Shown here: positions 20,139-27,790 of the stretch, one piece after another | Numbering within the stretch: the first letter of the stretch is position 1 | Layout: each line of letters starts with the position of its first letter | NCBI RefSeq assembly: GCF_000426565.1 | Contig: NZ_KE384540.1 | Location: forward strand, 196,530-260,529 | Direction: 5' to 3' | DNA from: Segatella albensis DSM 11370 = JCM 12258 | Lineage (GTDB): Bacteria > Bacteroidota > Bacteroidia > Bacteroidales > Bacteroidaceae | Length of the DNA: 64,000 nt | Made by a program: the position numbers and the translations under genes | The notes under the pieces: generated by a model | What the model was told of the DNA's origin: nothing | Database searches by the model: none | The model's input: only the letters and a program-made list of their open reading frames with translations

Positions 20139-20909
20139 ATGAATAGAATACTGTCGATATTACTTCTTTTGTTTGCCGTTCTCTTTTCAGGGAATGGGCA
20201 AGCCCGTGAGTGGTCGGCAGATAATGTGCCAATACCTTACCTTAAAGATCGCACACAGTATGTTTCAGATCCCGACCATCTGTTATCCTATGAGGCACGG
20301 GATTCGGCTAATCTCTATCTGATGAAGATGGAACGAGAGATGGGTGTACAGACGGTCTTTGTCGTTGTTGACAGCGTCGTCAATGCCGATGCCTTTCGTA
20401 TGGCTCAGGATTTAGGAAACCATTATGGAGTGGGTAGTAAGAAAGAACGTAGCGGATTGGTAATTGTTATTGCCGTATCCAATCGTAAATATTTCATAGC
20501 TCCGGGCAAGGGTGTAGAAGAGCATCTTACGGATGTAGATTGTGCGGATATTGGGCGCGAATGTATAGTTGCCAATATGAAAGAAGGTAATCTCGACCGT
20601 GCCGTCTATATGACCAGTAAGGCGATATATAATAAACTTAAAACCGGTAATACAGGGTTTGAACAGGTAGATAACCCTGATGAAGAATTTAGTCTTTCCG
20701 ACATTATTCTTATACTCTGTATCTTTCTACCATTGATTATTTTCATCTTCAGTCGTCACGATAACCATGGCGGCGGAGGGGGTGGAATGTTCATTCCACC
20801 ATTTATCTTTGGTGGCGGTGGCTCTATGGGTAATAGTGGCGACAGCTTCGGTGGTGGAAGTTTTGGAGGAGGCAGCTTCGGAGGCGGAGGAGCCGGTGGC
20901 GGTTGGTAA
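20139..20909 (+). CDS. TPM-domain secreted/membrane protein
   Basis: The 256-residue protein has a signal peptide (about 1-22), a TPM (TPM_phosphatase) domain (about 30-160) with the YVSDPDHLLS and RSGLVIVIAVSNRKYFIAPGKGVEEHL segments, a membrane helix (about 185-203), and a C-terminal tail made almost only of Gly with Ser and Phe, ending GGGW. TPM proteins have been linked with photosystem repair and acid phosphatase activity elsewhere; the role in Bacteroidales is not settled. The ATG at 20139 gives a proper signal peptide, so I prefer it to the TTG at 20127. The TPM-LemA pairing is common in bacteria. Confidence 0.9.
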   Translation: MNRILSILLLLFAVLFSGNGQAREWSADNVPIPYLKDRTQYVSDPDHLLSYEARDSANLYLMKMEREMGVQTVFVVVDSVVNADAFRMAQDLGNHYGVGSKKERSGLVIVIAVSNRKYFIAPGKGVEEHLTDVDCADIGRECIVANMKEGNLDRAVYMTSKAIYNKLKTGNTGFEQVDNPDEEFSLSDIILILCIFLPLIIFIFSRHDNHGGGGGGMFIPPFIFGGGGSMGNSGDSFGGGSFGGGSFGGGGAGGGW

Positions 20910-20928
20910 TTATTTAAAACCAAATGAT

Positions 20929-21513
20929 ATGAAGAACAAAGGATTATGGATTGTGATTGCAGTTGTTGCAGTTATCGTATTGTGGTTGTTAGGTGCCTAT
21001 AATGGCATGGTTACGAAACAGGAAAGCGCTACAACTGCTTTGGCCAATGTTCAGGCTACTTATCAGCGTCGTGCCGACTTGTTGCCTAACCTTGCAAAAA
21101 CCGTGAAGGCTTATGCCAAGCACGAGAGTGAGACCTTTAAGGAGGTGGCCGAGGCTCGTAGCAAAGTCTCTCAAATTAATCTGAATGCCGGGGATATCAC
21201 TCCTGAAAAACTTAAGCAGTTTCAGGAGGCACAGGGCCAGTTGAGTGCAGCCCTTGGTAAGTTGATGGCTATCAGTGAACGTTATCCTGACCTCAAGGCT
21301 AGTGAGAATTTCAAAGACTTGCAGGTGCAACTTGAAGGCTGTGAGAATCGTATCAACGAGGCTCGTCAGAAATATAATGAGTCTGTACAGGATTATAATG
21401 TATCTATCCGTCGTATGCCTAATGTCCTTATTTCCGGCATGTTTGGTTTCGACAAGATGGCTAAGTTTGAGGCAGAAACTGGTGCAGAGAAGGCTCCAGA
21501 ACTTGATATTTGA
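20929..21513 (+). CDS. lemA: LemA family protein
   Basis: The 194-residue protein has an N-terminal membrane helix (GLWIVIAVVAVIVLWLLG) and a long helical body with the family motifs YNGMVTKQESATTALANVQ, QRRADLLPNL and ARSKV. The topology is a short N-terminus outside and the helix bundle in the cytoplasm, as proposed for LemA. The function is not known. The frame is open further upstream, but that part overlaps the Gly-rich end of the TPM gene, so the ATG at 20929, 20 bases after the TPM stop, is the start. Confidence 0.93.
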   Translation: MKNKGLWIVIAVVAVIVLWLLGAYNGMVTKQESATTALANVQATYQRRADLLPNLAKTVKAYAKHESETFKEVAEARSKVSQINLNAGDITPEKLKQFQEAQGQLSAALGKLMAISERYPDLKASENFKDLQVQLEGCENRINEARQKYNESVQDYNVSIRRMPNVLISGMFGFDKMAKFEAETGAEKAPELDI

Positions 21514-21539
21514 TAAATCAGGTTTTATATAAATCATAA

Positions 21540-21590
21540 AAATATGGTGGATTCAATTATCACTTTTGTGGAATTGAATTCACCATATTT
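21540..21590 (+). terminator. AT-rich hairpin after lemA
   Basis: A 19-bp stem with one G-T pair and a 13-base loop, 26 bases after the lemA stop. The T-run after it is short and interrupted, so it may be a weak terminator. Confidence 0.6.
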
Positions 21591-21660
21591 CAGTTTTACC
21601 TATTTTCGTGATAAGTAGAATATTTCCCTGAGAAACCAACTCTAATTGAAAATAATCAAT

Positions 21661-21668
21661 TACCTTTG
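21661..21668 (+). promoter_or_regulatory. Candidate -7 element before the GH3 gene
   Basis: TACCTTTG, 23 bases before the ATG at 21692; no -33 TTTG at the right distance. Confidence 0.5.
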
Positions 21669-21691
21669 TAAGCACAAATCTATTAACGAAA

Positions 21692-24025
21692 ATGAAGAAG
21701 CAAATCTTAACAATGTGTGCAGCTGTCGCTATGTCAAGTTGCAGTAATAGCACTATGGATATAAACAAACAAGTAAACAAGCTCTACGACAATATGTCGC
21801 AGGAGGAACGAATCAATCAGTTGAGAAGTGCCTATATGGATGACCTTTTCGACGAAAACGGTTGCCTTGATACCACTAAGTGTCATGAATTAATACCTAA
21901 TGGTATTGGACATTTCTCGCAGTATGCCAGTCAGAAACCTCTTGATGCTAACACCCTTCGTGATCGTGTTGCTGCCGTACAAGATTGGTTAATCCATAAT
22001 ACCCCTAATGGTATTCCTGCGCTTTTCCATGAAGAAGTGCTCTCTGGCGTTAATGCCAAAGATGCCACGATCTATCCTCAGCAGATAGGACAAGCCTGCT
22101 CGTTTAATCCTGAGTTGGCAGAAGTCAAGACCCATCAAACGAGTGTTGATATGCGCAAGATGGGCGGTGTACTCTCGCTGTCACCGATGGTCGATGTTTG
22201 TCGTACTCCGAGTTTTAACCGTCTTGAGGAGTCTTATGGTGAGGATGGCTATCTTTCTGCCGTGATGGGTACAGCTTTTGTGAAAGGATTGCAGCAAGGA
22301 GATTTGAGAAAAGGTGTGGGTGCCTGCTCTAAGCACTATCTCGGCTATGGTGGAGGTGGTGACGCTGATGAAAAGGAACTGATGGAAGAAATCCTGTTAC
22401 CTCATGAGACGATGATCCGTTTGGCAGGAAGTAAGGCCTTGATGCCTGGCTATCATGCCGTTTCCGGTACCAATTGTGTAGCCAACAGCAAAATCCTTAC
22501 CGATATCCTTCGTAATTATCTGGGCTTTGATGGTATGGTGGTCAGCGATTATACGGCCATAGACCAGTTGCCAGATCTCAAGACTCCACTCGACAAGGCT
22601 GCAGCAGCCATCAATGCAGGTAATGATGTAGATTTCCCTACAGGAGATAACTATAAATTCCTACAGCAAGGACTTGATAAAGGTATTGTCAAGCATGACG
22701 CTTTCGAGCGTGCAGTCAAGGATGTACTCCGTTACAAATATCGTTCGGGCTTATTTGATAAGCATCCTTATCTCTATGGTCGAGAGTATATCAAACTTGA
22801 CTCCAAGGAAGAACGTCAGACAGCCTACGATATTGCCAAACAGTCTGTTGTCTTACTGCAGAATAATGGTGTCTTGCCACTCGGTAATCAGAAGAATGTT
22901 TTCGTTACAGGCCCTAATGCCAACAGTATGTGGGCAATGTGTGGCGATTACACCTTCCCTTCGATGACCTACTTCTGGAAGATGAATACAGAAGACCTAG
23001 AACATCCTCATATCGTGAAACTGCTCGAGGGTATGAAGGACTTGAAACCTGAAGGTATGAATATCTCATATTCCCGTGGCTGTGATTGGACAGAGAAGAT
23101 AGAAACAAAACTCAGTCAGGGTGGTGACGAACGTGCTTGGGATTACAAGATTCTACACCGTAAGGTAGATTCTGGCGAGAAAGCTAATAAAGCTGAGGCT
23201 CTTGCAATGGCCAAGAAAGCCGACGTTATCATTGCTGCCATGGGTGAAAATGTGATGCTTTGTGGTGAAAACCGAGACCGTGAAGGTCTGCGCCTTCCTG
23301 GTAAACAGGAACAGTATGTGGAGCAGCTCCTTGCCACAGGCAAACCTGTAGTACTTGTGCTCTTTGGCGGTCGTGCTCAGGTCATCTCCAAGATAGCCAA
23401 CCGTTGTGCTGCTATTGTTCAGGCTTGGTATCCAGGAGAAGAAGGTGGCCATGCTGTTGCTGATATCCTATACGGTAATGTGTCGCCATCTGCTAAACTT
23501 TCGGTGAGCTATCCTAATCGTGAAATCTATAAACCAATCTGTTACAACTATTCGGCAGAGAAAGACCCTCGCGTAGAATGGCCTTTCGGTTATGGATTGA
23601 GCTATACCACATTCGAATACAGTAATCTAAAGGTGACTCCTGAAGCTAAGACCAGCGACAAGAGTATAACACTCAGTTTTGAGGTGAAGAATACCGGTGA
23701 TAGAGATGCTGACGAGATTGCGCAGTTGTATCTTTCGCCTACAACAGATAGCCAGCACATCCGTCCTATCCAGCTTCAAGGCTTTGCCCGTGTGTCGCTC
23801 AAGGCAGGACAGACCAAAACGGTACGCGTCAAGATGTATACCGAGCAGTTTGGTTATTACACCCACACTGGTGAGCGCCAGTGGAATATTGCACCGGGTA
23901 CATTTACTCTGAAAGTTGGTGCTTCTTCACAAGACATCAGACTTCAGCAGAATATCACTCTTACGGGAAGTGTCGTAGAAAAGAAACTTCGTGACTATTA
24001 CTTCTCAGAATCTACCGTGAAGTAA
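21692..24025 (+). CDS. Glycoside hydrolase family 3 lipoprotein (beta-glucosidase/beta-xylosidase type)
   Basis: Exo-acting beta-glycosidase of 777 residues. The N-terminus MKKQILTMCAAVAMSSC is a lipoprotein signal with the acylated Cys at 17, so the enzyme is likely membrane-anchored. The GH3 N-domain contains the KHYLGYG motif and the nucleophile Asp286 in GMVVSDY. The C-domain carries GENRDREGLRLPG, the region of the acid/base Glu, and the last 120 residues form the fibronectin-like GH3 domain. Specificity for glucosides or xylosides cannot be told from sequence. No SusC/SusD pair is near, so it is not in an evident polysaccharide utilisation locus; the LysR gene downstream may be a regulator. 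Confidence 0.92.
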   Translation: MKKQILTMCAAVAMSSCSNSTMDINKQVNKLYDNMSQEERINQLRSAYMDDLFDENGCLDTTKCHELIPNGIGHFSQYASQKPLDANTLRDRVAAVQDWLIHNTPNGIPALFHEEVLSGVNAKDATIYPQQIGQACSFNPELAEVKTHQTSVDMRKMGGVLSLSPMVDVCRTPSFNRLEESYGEDGYLSAVMGTAFVKGLQQGDLRKGVGACSKHYLGYGGGGDADEKELMEEILLPHETMIRLAGSKALMPGYHAVSGTNCVANSKILTDILRNYLGFDGMVVSDYTAIDQLPDLKTPLDKAAAAINAGNDVDFPTGDNYKFLQQGLDKGIVKHDAFERAVKDVLRYKYRSGLFDKHPYLYGREYIKLDSKEERQTAYDIAKQSVVLLQNNGVLPLGNQKNVFVTGPNANSMWAMCGDYTFPSMTYFWKMNTEDLEHPHIVKLLEGMKDLKPEGMNISYSRGCDWTEKIETKLSQGGDERAWDYKILHRKVDSGEKANKAEALAMAKKADVIIAAMGENVMLCGENRDREGLRLPGKQEQYVEQLLATGKPVVLVLFGGRAQVISKIANRCAAIVQAWYPGEEGGHAVADILYGNVSPSAKLSVSYPNREIYKPICYNYSAEKDPRVEWPFGYGLSYTTFEYSNLKVTPEAKTSDKSITLSFEVKNTGDRDADEIAQLYLSPTTDSQHIRPIQLQGFARVSLKAGQTKTVRVKMYTEQFGYYTHTGERQWNIAPGTFTLKVGASSQDIRLQQNITLTGSVVEKKLRDYYFSESTVK

Positions 24026-24045
24026 GTTTTGCAGAATAAGAGAAG

Positions 24046-24077
24046 GTTGCCGGAAAACATTTCCGGCAACTTTTTTT
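24046..24077 (+). terminator. Rho-independent terminator after the GH3 gene
   Basis: A perfect 10-bp stem GTTGCCGGAA/TTCCGGCAAC, a 5-base loop and seven T. Confidence 0.93.
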
Positions 24078-24143
24078 ATTTTCGTAAAAAGCTATAAAGT
24101 AAAGAAAAATATCCCGATAGTGCAGAATATTCGCAGAAATCAT

Positions 24144-24151
24144 TAACTTTG
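24144..24151 (+). promoter_or_regulatory. Candidate -7 element before the LysR gene
   Basis: TAACTTTG, 34 bases before the ATG at 24186. Confidence 0.5.
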
Positions 24152-24185
24152 TACCCGATAATGAAGGAATAGAGCATTAGAGGAT

Positions 24186-25088
24186 ATGGAATTACGACAA
24201 TTACGCTATTTTATCAAAGCCGCCGAGCTCCACAATTTCTCGGAGGCTGCTAAAGCTATGTTCGTCACCCAGAGTACACTTTCACAGCAGATTAAGCAAC
24301 TCGAAGACGAACTTGGCGTGATGCTATTCCTGCGTAATAGTCATGATGTGTCGCTCACCAATGAAGGCGAGCAGTTATTACCTTTCGCCCTAGAAACAGT
24401 ATCTTCTGCAGATAATTGTGTCGAGCAGATGAATGGACTTAAAAACCTGCTCACGGGCAGTCTTTATATTGGTGTCACTTATTCCTTTAGTCCTATCATT
24501 ACCGAGACTATGCTTGAGTTTAGTCATAAGCATCCTAACGTGATACTTCATATTGTCTATAAGACGATGGGTGAACTTATGACAATGCTTCAGCATCGTG
24601 AGCTCGATTTTGTGCTTGCCTTCAAACCTCTTGAGAATTATCCTAAGATTCAGAGCGATGTGCTCTTTCATGAGCCACTCTCGGTCATAGCCCGTACAGA
24701 TCATCCCCTGATGCAACTTGACAAAGTTACTCTCAGCGACTTGCAGCGATTTGATATCGCTATGCCAGCTCGTGGTATGCAACCTCGTGAGATGCTTGAT
24801 GCAGCTATAGCGGGTGAGGAGGAACAACAGCTCAATGTGCGGATGGAACTTAATGACGTTAGTATTCTGCTCAATGTTCTTAAGCAGAGTCAATATGTTT
24901 CAATACTCTCTGATACTGCCATCCATGATGTAGAAGGTCTCGCTTCTGTGCCCCTTGACATCGATCACAATCTGATGGAAGGTTGTATTCATAGACTGAA
25001 AGGCGTATATACAAAAAATTCGGCAGAGGAGTTCTGCCGAATCTTAAGAGAATCTACTGCTATAAAAAAATATAACCTCGATTTCTAA
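24186..25088 (+). CDS. LysR-family transcriptional regulator
   Basis: The 300-residue protein has the N-terminal winged helix-turn-helix (about 1-60; FSEAAKAMFVTQSTLSQQIKQLE) and a periplasmic-binding-like effector domain (about 90-295). It lacks the paired redox cysteines expected of a true OxyR: the few Cys residues are scattered. Neighbours are the GH3 gene upstream (separate terminator and promoter) and a convergent AspT/YidE-type antiporter whose stop is only 5 bases away. LysR genes usually control a divergent neighbour; here none is divergent, so the target is not evident. Confidence 0.93.
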   Translation: MELRQLRYFIKAAELHNFSEAAKAMFVTQSTLSQQIKQLEDELGVMLFLRNSHDVSLTNEGEQLLPFALETVSSADNCVEQMNGLKNLLTGSLYIGVTYSFSPIITETMLEFSHKHPNVILHIVYKTMGELMTMLQHRELDFVLAFKPLENYPKIQSDVLFHEPLSVIARTDHPLMQLDKVTLSDLQRFDIAMPARGMQPREMLDAAIAGEEEQQLNVRMELNDVSILLNVLKQSQYVSILSDTAIHDVEGLASVPLDIDHNLMEGCIHRLKGVYTKNSAEEFCRILRESTAIKKYNLDF

Positions 25089-25093
25089 ACGTT

Positions 25094-26782
25094 TTAGGCT
25101 ATTGCCATGATGAGCACCTGGATAATGATGATGCGCAGTATCATGGCTAGTGGATAGACCATCGTGTAGCCGATAGAAGGCGCATCTGTCGAGGTGAACT
25201 CATTAGCGTAAGCGAGAGCAGGAGGGTTGGTATTGCCACCTGATAGCACACCCATCAATGTGAAGAAGTTGAGGTGCATCACGTAGCGGCCAACGATGCC
25301 ACCAATTAGGATTGGAATCATGGTGATCATCAGGCCATAACCAGCCCACTGCAATCCTTCGCTTGTGATCACTGTTGCAACGAAATCTTTACCAGCTTGT
25401 AGTCCGACGCATGCCAGAAACATGGTGATGCCGATTTCACGCAACATATTTCCCGAACTAAACGTGGCTGTGTTAAGCCAGTGATTCTTTGTACCAAAAT
25501 ATCCCATTAATATAGCGATAATCATTGGACCACCAGCAAGTCCGAATTTTACAGGCTGTGGGAGTCCTGGGATTATGAATGGAATATGGGCAAGAATACA
25601 GCCCAAGGAAATACCTATGAAGATTGGAACGAGATCAGAATAAGAAGCGTGATGGTTGCGTGTCGTTACCTCACTTTCCGTGTGAGTCAACGCATTTTCA
25701 CTACCTATCACGGTTAGTATATCGGCCGTCTGCAGTACAAACTGTGGAGTGGCCACATGGTCAACACCATTGCGAGTGATTCGTGTGATGTTTGCATTAA
25801 ATCTTGTACGGATATTTAAATCAGCAATGGTCTTGCCGTTCAGTTTCCTTTCTGAGACAATCATGCGACGTGTCTTCATTTGACTGTCGAATTTAGTCCA
25901 GTCATAGTCTATGGAGTGACCGAAAAGTGCTTTTACTGCATCTTCATCCTTTGGTGTTACCACTACAAGAAGTTTGTCGCCACGGTGCAGAATAGTCTTA
26001 CCGGAAACGATGTGACATTCATCCTCTTCGCCATCAAAAACGATGCGTGTAATCACGAATTCGCGTTTTACGAACTGACGGATGTCACCCAGCATCTTTC
26101 CGTCTATCATGTTGTTGCTAACCTCGATAGTGATATTTCTTACGGTCAGTCGCTCTGTGCTTCCCAGACCGCGCAGTGCAGTATGTTCTTCCTTGTTTAG
26201 GTTGATGCGCAATGCATATCTTAGAATCAGAAAAGCCAAGATTACACCAATCACACCCATAGGATAGGTCACTGCATATCCCATAGCAATCTTTGGAGCA
26301 TCATATCCAAAAACATCCGTTGTAGCTTGCTGAGCTGCACCCAAAGCTGGTGTGTTTGTTACGGCACCGGAGAAAATACCTGCCATTGTTGTCATTGGTA
26401 TTCCCGATATGTAATGGATGATCAGTGTGATAGCGATGCTTGAAAATAGCACTAACACCATCAGACTGTTCAGGGCCAGACCACCGCGTCGGAAAGAAGA
26501 GAAGAAACCAGGACCCACCTCTAAGCCAATAGCAAAGACGAAGACGATAAGTCCCAACTCTTTGATAAAGTGGAGTAGATTAGGTTCCAATGTTAGGGCG
26601 AAATGACCGAATATGATGCCCACGAGCAGCACCCATGCCAATCCTAACGATACATGTTTTACTTTAATTTTGCCCAATGTAAGACCTATTGCCATCACCA
26701 GTGATACGATAAGTACCGAGTGGGCTACTCCGCCTCCCCAAAATTCTGGGAAACCATTAAAGAGGTTATAAAATAAATTCAT
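25094..26782 (-). CDS. AspT/YidE/YbjL-type antiporter with two TrkA-C domains
   Basis: Inner-membrane transporter of 562 residues. The two halves (about 1-200 and 375-562) each show five or so membrane helices and the duplicated AspT/YidE motif (GLEVGPGFF with VTNTPALGAAQQ in the first half; GLQAGKDF with GNTNPPALAYANEF in the second). The central region (about 205-370) holds two RCK_C/TrkA-C ligand-binding domains. Relatives exchange aspartate/alanine or succinate-type acids; the substrate is not deducible. A -7 element lies at 26815-26822. No terminator separates it from the convergent LysR gene. Confidence 0.92.
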   Translation of the reverse strand: MNLFYNLFNGFPEFWGGGVAHSVLIVSLVMAIGLTLGKIKVKHVSLGLAWVLLVGIIFGHFALTLEPNLLHFIKELGLIVFVFAIGLEVGPGFFSSFRRGGLALNSLMVLVLFSSIAITLIIHYISGIPMTTMAGIFSGAVTNTPALGAAQQATTDVFGYDAPKIAMGYAVTYPMGVIGVILAFLILRYALRINLNKEEHTALRGLGSTERLTVRNITIEVSNNMIDGKMLGDIRQFVKREFVITRIVFDGEEDECHIVSGKTILHRGDKLLVVVTPKDEDAVKALFGHSIDYDWTKFDSQMKTRRMIVSERKLNGKTIADLNIRTRFNANITRITRNGVDHVATPQFVLQTADILTVIGSENALTHTESEVTTRNHHASYSDLVPIFIGISLGCILAHIPFIIPGLPQPVKFGLAGGPMIIAILMGYFGTKNHWLNTATFSSGNMLREIGITMFLACVGLQAGKDFVATVITSEGLQWAGYGLMITMIPILIGGIVGRYVMHLNFFTLMGVLSGGNTNPPALAYANEFTSTDAPSIGYTMVYPLAMILRIIIIQVLIMAIA

Positions 26783-26814
26783 GTCTGTAATATTCTAATT
26801 CCTAATTGCGGAGG

Positions 26815-26822
26815 CAAAGTTA
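26815..26822 (-). promoter_or_regulatory. Candidate -7 element before the AspT-type antiporter gene
   Basis: TAACTTTG on the minus strand, 33 bases before the ATG at 26782. Confidence 0.5.
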
Positions 26823-26935
26823 CGTATTCTTTTTAATTCTCCGAAGTGTTGGTTCGTGGATGTTTCGATAACAGATATTAGAGATTCTAATAGCAATCTT
26901 TGGTGAGGGCATATCCATGAAACGTATTTTACACT

Positions 26936-27328
26936 ATTTAAACTTTCCCATGGAACTGTTAAAAGGAAAATTGACAAATTTTTATTCCATCTAGCTTCGT
27001 ATGGGAAGCCTGATGTCTTGAAAAGCAAGGGAAACGTCCCCAAAAAGGTTGTTTTTCCGAATGCAGTTAACTTCATCAGCTTACGCAGTTAACTGTGTAA
27101 GTTTACGTGAATAGGTATGTAGCCTGATGTAGTTAACTGAATAAGTCGATATTTCCAGTATATATTGAGGTAAAATAAGATGCGAAAAATGTAACTTATT
27201 GATAATCAATTGATTGTACTTTGCTTATAATTTTTATATTCATAATCAACTAGTTCTTAATTCTGAATTCTTGAATTATGCGCATCTTTTTGTGGTTGAA
27301 AATTAAACAATGAAAGGTTCGTTATATT
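26936..27328. repeat. Intergenic repeat, copy 1 (about 393 bases)
   Basis: This block aligns end to end with 45464-45855. Shared stretches include AACTGTTAAAAG, CCGAATGCAGTTAACTTC, TGTAGTTAACTGAATAA, ATTTCCAGTATAT and AATGAAAGGTT, in the same order. It holds three AGTTAAC motifs spaced 22 and 44 bases apart, the same spacing as in copy 2, and a near-perfect 24-base palindrome at 27079-27102. A 93-codon minus-strand frame that overlaps it has no counterpart in copy 2, so the block looks non-coding. It lies 130 bases 3' of the tRNA-Lys pair. Confidence 0.85.
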
Positions 27329-27458
27329 AAAAAAGTATAATAGTGTCTTTTCCTTAACTTTATGAAGATTCCATCTTCTTCCTCTGAAATCAGAATGATG
27401 ATAGCAAACTGATGATTTCCTTTGTATGTTTTCTGTGAGAAAGTATAGGGGTAAAACA
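27329..27458. other. Intergenic spacer, nothing recognised
   Basis: About 130 AT-rich bases between repeat copy 1 and the tRNA-Lys terminator. I see no reading frame, promoter match or stable hairpin. Confidence 0.6.
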
Positions 27459-27495
27459 AAAAGAAGTTCAAAACTTAATGTTTTGAACTTCTTTT
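27459..27495 (-). terminator. Terminator of the tRNA-Lys pair
   Basis: A perfect 16-bp stem AAAAGAAGTTCAAAAC with a 5-base loop, starting one base after the tRNA 3' end and followed on the minus strand by a T-rich run. Confidence 0.92.
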
Positions 27496-27496
27496 G

Positions 27497-27569
27497 TACA
27501 CCCTTAGGGATTCGAACCCTAGACCCACTGATTAAGAGTCAGTTGCTCTACCAACTGAGCTAAGGGTGC
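27497..27569 (-). tRNA. tRNA-Lys (anticodon CTT), distal copy
   Basis: A 73-base cloverleaf: acceptor GCACCCT/AGGGTGT, anticodon loop CTCTTAA giving CTT (reads AAG), T-loop GGTTCGAATCC, discriminator A. CCA is not encoded. Identical to the copy at 27596-27668; the two are separated by 26 bases and share a promoter and a terminator. Confidence 0.97.
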
Positions 27570-27595
27570 ATGGCGAATTCATTGTCTGATGTTTG

Positions 27596-27668
27596 TACAC
27601 CCTTAGGGATTCGAACCCTAGACCCACTGATTAAGAGTCAGTTGCTCTACCAACTGAGCTAAGGGTGC
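27596..27668 (-). tRNA. tRNA-Lys (anticodon CTT), proximal copy
   Basis: Same 73-base sequence as the distal copy, nearer the promoter at 27718-27749. The acceptor stem closes with a G-T pair at 1-72. Confidence 0.97.
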
Positions 27669-27717
27669 ATACTCAACATCTTGTAGAGGTTTAAGCCTCA
27701 TTTCTGAATTGCGAGTG

Positions 27718-27749
27718 CAAAGGTAGTAACTTTTTAGTAGACTACCAAA
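27718..27749 (-). promoter_or_regulatory. Promoter of the tRNA-Lys pair (TTTG-N20-TACCTTTG)
   Basis: On the minus strand TTTGGTAGT, then TACCTTTG after a 20-base spacer, then CACTCGCAATTCAGAAATGA. The same arrangement and downstream block occur before the tRNA-Asp and tRNA-Pro pairs. Confidence 0.88.
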
Positions 27750-27790
27750 CTTTTTATGCACTTTTTTGCGATTTTTTTTGTTTTTCTCTA

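Noticed and set aside
20767..20928. 54-codon N-terminal extension of LemA
   Set aside because: It overlaps the Gly-rich end of the TPM gene in another frame; the standard LemA start is at 20929.
20989..21537. 182-codon frame antisense to lemA
   Set aside because: It is a shadow of the real LemA coding strand.
24390..24893. 167-codon frame antisense to the LysR gene
   Set aside because: It is a shadow; the plus strand has a full LysR domain set.
26795..27076. 93-codon minus-strand frame in front of the AspT-type gene
   Set aside because: It runs into the intergenic repeat and has no counterpart in the second copy; likely a chance frame of the kind often annotated as a small hypothetical protein.
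27497..27668. tRNA-Lys pair as a mobile-element attachment site
   Set aside because: No integrase, no truncated tRNA copy and no direct repeat of the tRNA 3' end were seen; simple tandem duplication explains it.
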